The notes under the pieces: generated by a model
The model's input: only the letters and a program-made list of their open reading frames with translations
The model's database searches: none
Told to the model about the DNA's origin: nothing
Part shown: positions 34,120 through 38,522 of the stretch, in pieces
Position numbering within the stretch: the first letter of the stretch is position 1
Layout: each line of letters opens with the position of its first letter
Position numbers and translations under genes: made by a program
Assembly (NCBI GenBank): GCA_021414115.1
Contig: JAIOPD010000081.1
Coordinates: forward strand, 1 to 38,522
Origin: Planctomycetia bacterium
Lineage (GTDB): Bacteria; Planctomycetota; Planctomycetia; Pirellulales; UBA1268
Length of the DNA stretch: 38,522 nucleotides
Direction: 5' to 3'

Positions 34120-34545
34120 GGGGCTGCCCGTGCCCCGAGGGCCGGACGTTCACTCCGCCCATCCTGGGCGTCGTTCACGCGATGCTGCCTGCGCTTCGGC
34201 ATCCTGCCTGCGCTGGCCAGCAACGCCGGCTCTCGGGGCACGGGCATCCCCTCGCGGGTTCTCGATTGTGTCCGTTGCTGGGGAAGCCCGGAGCGCGAGC
34301 GACGGGTATACGGGTGACAACCGGGTGGGCTCCGCGGCGCGAGTCGGGGTGGAGGGCGTATGCCCCGCGCTCGCGCTTGGGGCTTCCTTGCGAGCAGGCG
34401 GTGCGGCCGGAAAAGCGACGGTGTCGGGGATCTCGGGAAGCCCGGAGCGCGAGCGACGGGTATACGGGGCGCGAGGCGTGCCAGCGGCGGGGAGCCGTTC
34501 GAGGTTGAGGACCTGCGGAAGTTGACAGCGGAACTTCAGCCAGCT
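34120..34545 (+). repeat. Composite repeat C-C-A-B-A plus tail
   Basis: This fills the convergent gap between der and bcp. In order: C unit (34120-34136), inverted C unit (34235-34251, start-to-start 115), A unit (34281-34315), inverted B unit (34357-34388), second A unit (34435-34469), then a tail (34480-34545) matching the one at 7480-7525 in inverted form. Between the C units is a GC-rich spacer also found at 36281-36378 and, in inverted form, at 7610-7708. A-to-B and B-to-A offsets are 76 and 78 bases. Confidence 0.88.
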
Positions 34546-34582
34546 CCTCGACCGCTCCGCATCACTGAAATGCGCTCTCGCC

Positions 34583-35053
34583 TCACGCCTCGGCAAGGGC
34601 CGCGAGCACCTGCTCGGCGTGGATGTCGGTCTTCACCGCCTTGAAGACCTTCGCGACCCGCCCCTCGGCATCGATCAGGAACGTGCTGCGGGCGATGCCC
34701 ATCGACTTCTTGCCGTACATGTTCTTTTCCCGCCAGGCACCATACTTCTCGGCTACCTTGTGGTCGGAATCGCAGAGGAGCGTGAAGGGGAGCTTGTACT
34801 TCGCCCGGAACGCCTCGTGGCTCGCCGGCCCGTCCGGGCTGACGCCGAGCACGACCGCCTTGAACTTCGCCAGCTTCGCCTTCGCGTCGCGGAAGCCGCA
34901 GGCCTCCTTCGTGCAGCCCGGGGTGTCGTCCTTGGGGTAGAAATAGAGGATGACGGGCGTGCCCTGGAGGCTCGAGAGCTTCAGCTTCGTGCCGTCGTGC
35001 GTCGCGAGTGTGAAATCGGGCGCCTTGGCGCCCGCCTCGATCCAATCGGCCAT
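34583..35053 (-). CDS. bcp: Thioredoxin-dependent peroxiredoxin (Bcp/PrxQ)
   Basis: A 156-residue peroxiredoxin that reduces peroxides with thioredoxin as donor. The active site reads YPKDDTPGCTKEACGF, with the peroxidatic cysteine C47 and a resolving cysteine C52 five residues later, the arrangement of PrxQ-type enzymes. The remaining fold (VVLGVSPDGPASHEAF, LLCDSDHKVAEKYGAW, ARSTFLIDAEGRV) is complete. Length is normal for Bcp. The ATG is 26 bases from the divergent start of the MnmE-like gene. Its 3' end faces der across the composite repeat, so the repeats may provide the transcription end for both. Confidence 0.96.
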   Translation of the reverse strand: MADWIEAGAKAPDFTLATHDGTKLKLSSLQGTPVILYFYPKDDTPGCTKEACGFRDAKAKLAKFKAVVLGVSPDGPASHEAFRAKYKLPFTLLCDSDHKVAEKYGAWREKNMYGKKSMGIARSTFLIDAEGRVAKVFKAVKTDIHAEQVLAALAEA

Positions 35054-35079
35054 GGGAGTTCTCCGCGCGGGGATGATGA

Positions 35080-36213
35080 GTGGTGACCACGTTTTCTAGC
35101 AGCCAGCCCGACGACGTCCAGACCATGCGGTGCAGTCTGCTCACGCCGCCTGGCCGCGGGGCACTAGCCGTGATCGGAGTCGCCGGAGGCGACGCGGTGG
35201 CGACCATCGACCGGCTGTTCGCAGCCCGGGGCGTGCCGGTCGCCGGGCGGCCCGACGGCGCGATCTGTTTCGGCACCTGGCGGGCGACGGGCGAGGACGT
35301 GGTCGTCGTGACACACGACCGCCAGCGGGCGGAGGTGCACTGCCACGGTGGCACGGCGGCCGCGGCGGCGATCCTCGCCGGCCTCGAGGCCGACGGGGCA
35401 CGGCGGGTGCCGTGGCACGACTGGCCGACCGACGATCGTGAAGCAACCTGTGCCGGGGCAGCCCTGAGGGCGCTGCCGTTCGCGGGCGGACCGAAAGCCG
35501 CGCGGATTCTGGCGCGGCAGGCGGCGGGAAGTCTCGACCGCGAACTGCTCCGCCTCGAGAAGGTCGCGCTGGCAGGCGATGACGCCGCCGCCCGCCGCGC
35601 TGCGGCGCGACTCCTTGCGGCCGCCCGCGTGGGCCTGCGGCTCACGACGCCGTGGCGGATCGTCCTCTCGGGCGGGGTCAACGCGGGCAAGAGCAGTCTC
35701 ATGAACGCCCTCGTCGGTCACGGCCGCAGCATCGTCTCACCGATCCCCGGCACGACCCGCGACGTGGTCACCGCCCGCGCCGTCATCGACGGCTGGGAGG
35801 TCGATCTCGTCGACGTCGCCGGTCTGCGCGGCGACGGGGCCGACGTGACGCCCGTGGAACGCGCGGGGATGGCCCGAGCCGCGACCGAACGTCACGCGGC
35901 CGATCTCGTCCTCCGCGTGGTGCCTGTGGATGCGATGCCGGAGGTCATGGAGGAGCGGCCGTCGAACGAACTGCTCGTGCTCTCGAAGGGCGACCTGGCC
36001 CCGTCTGTGACGCGGCCCCACGCGATCACCACGTCGGCGGTCACGGGCTTCGGCATCGACGCTCTGATCGCCGCGATCATCGACCGCCTTGTCCCCGAGG
36101 AGAGGCGTGATCCGGGGTTGCTCACCGGCCCGGTGCCGTTCACGCCATGGCAGGTTGACCTCGTCCGGGCCCGGTTTGGCGGAAGCGTGCCCGCCGGCGA
36201 TCGGCGTCTCTAG
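35080..36213 (+). CDS. Divergent MnmE/TrmE-like GTPase
   Basis: A 377-residue protein related to the tRNA-modifying GTPase MnmE. The N-terminal part has LLTPPGRGALAVIGVAGG, like the folate-binding domain, and VHCHGG. The inserted G domain has SGGVNAGKSS (about 197-206), GTTRDVV, DVAGLRG in place of DTAGLRG, and LSKGD in place of NKxD. The C-terminus is short and lacks the CxGK motif that is catalytic in MnmE (usual length about 450). It may be a degenerate or specialised paralogue, or a lineage-specific MnmE. The start is uncertain: GTG at 35080 or 35083, or ATG at 35125 just before the conserved part. Confidence 0.75.
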   Translation: MVTTFSSSQPDDVQTMRCSLLTPPGRGALAVIGVAGGDAVATIDRLFAARGVPVAGRPDGAICFGTWRATGEDVVVVTHDRQRAEVHCHGGTAAAAAILAGLEADGARRVPWHDWPTDDREATCAGAALRALPFAGGPKAARILARQAAGSLDRELLRLEKVALAGDDAAARRAAARLLAAARVGLRLTTPWRIVLSGGVNAGKSSLMNALVGHGRSIVSPIPGTTRDVVTARAVIDGWEVDLVDVAGLRGDGADVTPVERAGMARAATERHAADLVLRVVPVDAMPEVMEERPSNELLVLSKGDLAPSVTRPHAITTSAVTGFGIDALIAAIIDRLVPEERRDPGLLTGPVPFTPWQVDLVRARFGGSVPAGDRRL

Positions 36214-36263
36214 AGTGCATGTGATGTCGGTGTCTCGCATGACGGGGGTCCGAGTCGTGGGTC

Positions 36264-36532
36264 GGGGCTGCCCGTGCCCCGAGAACTGGACGTTCGCTGC
36301 GCCCATCCTGGGCTGCGCTCACTCGATGCTGCCTGCGCTTCGGCATCCTGCCTGCGCTGGCCAGCACCGCCCGTTCTCGGGGCACGGGCAGCCCCTCGCG
36401 GGTTCTCGCTGGTATTCGTTGTTCGGGAAGCCCGGAGCGCGAGCGACGGGTAGACGCGCCGCGACCGTGTTGGCGGCGGGGAGCCGTCCGACGTGGTGGA
36501 CGTATTCCCCGCGCTGGCGATTGGGGCTTCCT
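36264..36532 (+). repeat. Composite repeat C-C-A-B
   Basis: Between the MnmE-like gene and the next gene. C unit (36264-36280), inverted C unit (36379-36395, offset 115), A unit (36425-36456), inverted B unit (36501-36532, offset 76 from A). The B unit loop is GCCA and its inner G-C pair is lost; the outer CCCC/GGGG stem is kept. The rest of this 473-base gap (36533-36686) holds nothing that I recognise. Confidence 0.87.
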
Positions 36533-36686
36533 GACGGGGAGGCCTCGGTGGTCGTGCGACCCTCACGACCGGCAGCCCTCGACACCTGAAAATCGCCCAC
36601 ACCATCACGCCTCGTGCACGGGGCCGCGCATACTTGGGACGGCTCTTCCGACCGCCGCAGCACCTCCTCGGACAACACCTCCGCCG

Positions 36687-37346
36687 ATGTCCACCATCCT
36701 CGCCCGCTGCACGGCGCTGGGCATCATCGCCGGCGGTTTTGCGATCACCGGCGATCTGGGGCGGCTCGCCGATCGGGGGATGAAGGTGCTGAGTGCCAGC
36801 GACGTGCCCGCGGCCCCGCCCGTCGAACCGCAGCCGAGCGTGGAGCCCGCGGCCGAGGCTCATGCCGCGGTCCAGCCGGTGCCGGTCGGCACGACGGCGG
36901 CAGCGACCGCGGCCCCCCCAACGTCGTCGCCCGGGCCAGCCCACGATGCGGCTCCGGTGGTGCAGACCGCCGATCTGCGGCCCCCGGCAGGTGGTCTCGA
37001 CACGATCGACGTGTCGCAGCTCCAGCCTGGCGATCGCCTCGTCGTCTGGCTCACCGTCGCCCGCCGACCCGGCGCCCCGGCCTATCGCTGCCTCGTCTTC
37101 GACATGGTCGATCCCGCCGCTGCCGAGGCCCTCGTCTACGAGGCCGTCTCGTTCTCGAAAGACGGGCAGCCCAAGGCCGCCGCCCTGCCGCCCCGCAGGG
37201 TCCGCATCAGCACGGCAAGCCCGTCGGGCTCATCGATCGCCCGTCTGGGCACGATGCGAATCCAATCCCTCGGCATCGCCCACTCGGCGGCCGAGGGTCG
37301 CGGCGACACGATCGGGCCGATCGTCGCCCTCGACGTGGTTCGGTAG
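36687..37346 (+). CDS. Membrane-anchored protein of unknown function
   Basis: A 219-residue protein that I do not recognise. A short hydrophobic N-terminus (ILARCTALGIIAGGFAITG) could be a membrane anchor or a weak signal sequence. It is followed by a long alanine/proline-rich linker (about 35-105) and then a compact C-terminal part with DTIDVSQLQPGDRLVVWLTV, CLVFDMVDPAAAEALVYEAVSFS and GPIVALDVVR. The linker-plus-domain layout suits a protein that reaches from the membrane into the periplasm. It is flanked by repeat-filled gaps on both sides. The frame is supported by the domain-like end and the consistent codon use. Confidence 0.65.
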   Translation: MSTILARCTALGIIAGGFAITGDLGRLADRGMKVLSASDVPAAPPVEPQPSVEPAAEAHAAVQPVPVGTTAAATAAPPTSSPGPAHDAAPVVQTADLRPPAGGLDTIDVSQLQPGDRLVVWLTVARRPGAPAYRCLVFDMVDPAAAEALVYEAVSFSKDGQPKAAALPPRRVRISTASPSGSSIARLGTMRIQSLGIAHSAAEGRGDTIGPIVALDVVR

Positions 37347-37380
37347 GCCGCATCGCTTCTCAGCGGCGCATCGGATGCTC

Positions 37381-37488
37381 GGGAAGCCCGGATCGCGAGC
37401 GACGGGTAGACGGGTGACGACCGCGTGGGCTCCGCGGCGCGAGTCGGAGTGGAGGGCGTATGCCCCGCGCTCGCGCTTGGGGCTTCCT
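37381..37488 (+). repeat. 108-base A/B repeat module
   Basis: An A unit (37381-37412) and an inverted B unit (37457-37488) with the same 76-base offset and 108-base length as the modules at 34281 and 36425. The 44-base spacer is nearly identical to that at 34313-34356. The A unit has one change in the inner stem (GATCGC for GAGCGC) but keeps the GCGA loop. It fills the convergent gap before rpsA. Confidence 0.9.
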
Positions 37489-37513
37489 GGCCGAGAGACG
37501 GTGAGCGTGACGG

Positions 37514-38522
37514 TCAGACTTCGGCAGGCCCCTCGGCCGCCTCGCGGTCGCTCGACCAGCCCACCCGCTTCTTCGAGAGGCCGATCTTCCGCTCTTCGGT
37601 GTCGACGCGGAGGATCTTCACCTCGAGCGGATCGCCAACCTTCACGAGGTCTTCGGCATTCTCCACCTTGTCCTCGGAAAGTTCCGAGATGTGGAGCAGG
37701 CCCTCGAGGCCGTCTTCCAGACCCACGAACACGCCGAAGTTGGTGATCTTCGTGACGGTGCCGTTCACGACGTCGCCCGGCTTGTACCGCTTGGGGATGT
37801 CGGTCGTCCACGGATCGTCGGCCATCTGCTTGAGCCCAAGGGCGATCCGCCGCCGCTGCTGGTCGACGGAGAGCACCTTGCACTCGACCTCGGCACCCTT
37901 GTCGAGCATCTCGCTCGGATGGGTCACCTTCCGCGTCCACGACATGTCGGTCACGTGGAGCAGGCCGTCGATGCCGTCGTTGATCTCGATGAAGGCGCCG
38001 TAGTTGGTGAGGTTGCGAACCACGCCCTTGACGATCGCCCCCGGCGGATAGTCGGCGGCCACCTTCTCCCAGGGATTCTGCTGGGTCTGCTTCATGCCCA
38101 GCGAGATTTCCTGCTTTTCCTTGTTGATGGCGAGCACCACCACCTCGACCTCGTCGCCCGGCTTGACGAGCTCGCTCGGATGGCTGACCCGCTTGGTCCA
38201 GCTCATCTCGCTGATGTGCACGAGGCCCTCGACGCCGTCTTCGAGCTTCACGAACGCGCCGTAGCTCATCACGTTGACGACCGTGCCCTGGCAGACGGTG
38301 CCCACCGGATACTTGTCGGCGACCTTGGCCCATGGGCTCGCGGTCCGCTGCTTCATGCCGAGCGCGATCTTCTCCCGCTCGCGGTCGATGTGCAGCACCT
38401 GCACCTCGATCTCCTGATCGATCTGCACCATCTCGCTGGGGTGGCCGATCCGAGCCCAGCTCATGTCGGTGATGTGGAGGAGGCCGTCGATGCCGCCGAG
38501 ATCGACGAACGCGCCGAAGTCG
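37514..38522 (-). CDS. rpsA: Ribosomal protein S1, C-terminal part (partial)
   Basis: The frame is open to the window edge, so the N-terminal part is missing. Three complete S1 RNA-binding domains and part of a fourth are seen, each with the pattern GxVxxxxxYGAFVxLxDGxxGLxHxSExS and ending in an ALGMKQ- or GLSKK-type stretch. S1 binds mRNA on the 30S subunit and aids initiation. The linker between domains ([28 protein letters not shown]) is regular. The C-terminus is short after the last domain. Its 3' end faces an A/B repeat module 25 bases downstream of the stop. Confidence 0.93.
   Translation of the reverse strand, partial: DFGAFVDLGGIDGLLHITDMSWARIGHPSEMVQIDQEIEVQVLHIDREREKIALGMKQRTASPWAKVADKYPVGTVCQGTVVNVMSYGAFVKLEDGVEGLVHISEMSWTKRVSHPSELVKPGDEVEVVVLAINKEKQEISLGMKQTQQNPWEKVAADYPPGAIVKGVVRNLTNYGAFIEINDGIDGLLHVTDMSWTRKVTHPSEMLDKGAEVECKVLSVDQQRRRIALGLKQMADDPWTTDIPKRYKPGDVVNGTVTKITNFGVFVGLEDGLEGLLHISELSEDKVENAEDLVKVGDPLEVKILRVDTEERKIGLSKKRVGWSSDREAAEGPAEV

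Noticed and set aside
34120-34545. Insertion sequence
   Set aside because: No transposase frame and no clear target duplication; the parts are short repeats shared with other gaps.

Overview
This is a GC-rich bacterial chromosome segment, most likely from a planctomycete. The clues are a DUF1559 protein with a type IV prepilin-like N-terminus, a twin-arginine-exported Gfo/Idh/MocA oxidoreductase, a circularly permuted ATP-grasp/Alpha-E fusion, and many secreted or small unknown proteins. The phylum call is inference from gene content. No rRNA, tRNA, CRISPR array, prophage or transposase gene was seen.

Layout. (1) 2-4080: a carotenoid cluster, the end of crtY, then crtE, crtI, crtB and a small membrane protein. 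Most junctions are 4-base stop/start overlaps; crtI and crtB are separated by a palindromic element. (2) 4028-7448: an unrecognised multi-pass membrane protein, two DedA/VTT-type membrane proteins and a secreted YceI-like protein. (3) 7783-14392, minus strand: def-fmt (formyl-methionine metabolism) and miaB-glnE (tRNA modification; glutamine synthetase control). (4) 14471-16267: pgpA, a short glycosyltransferase-like protein and a secreted DUF2147-like protein. (5) 16270-20185, minus strand: a four-gene ABC operon made of two ATPase/permease pairs. (6) 20133-24657: an M20 peptidase, then cca, an orphan DNA methyltransferase and scpB on the minus strand. (7) 24669-26008: a self-contained, AT-richer DUF1559 gene with its own promoter and intrinsic terminator. 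(8) 26319-29869: oxidoreductase, alanine dehydrogenase, mtnA. (9) 30087-38522: ATP-grasp/Alpha-E fusion with der, bcp, a divergent MnmE-like GTPase, an unknown anchored protein, and the 3' part of rpsA.

The most interesting feature is a family of short REP/BIME-like repeats. Two related hairpin units of about 32 bases, here called A and B, occur 9 and 8 times in eight intergenic gaps. They alternate in orientation with a period of about 76 bases. Three gaps also carry a third palindromic unit, C, in inverted pairs about 115 bases apart. Units A and B differ by a compensatory base-pair swap in the stem. The loop is GNRA in 15 of 17 copies and GNNA in all 17. The repeats fill every convergent gap and nearly every co-directional gap longer than 150 bases, and are absent from both long divergent (promoter) gaps. 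All copy counts come from reading the window by eye.
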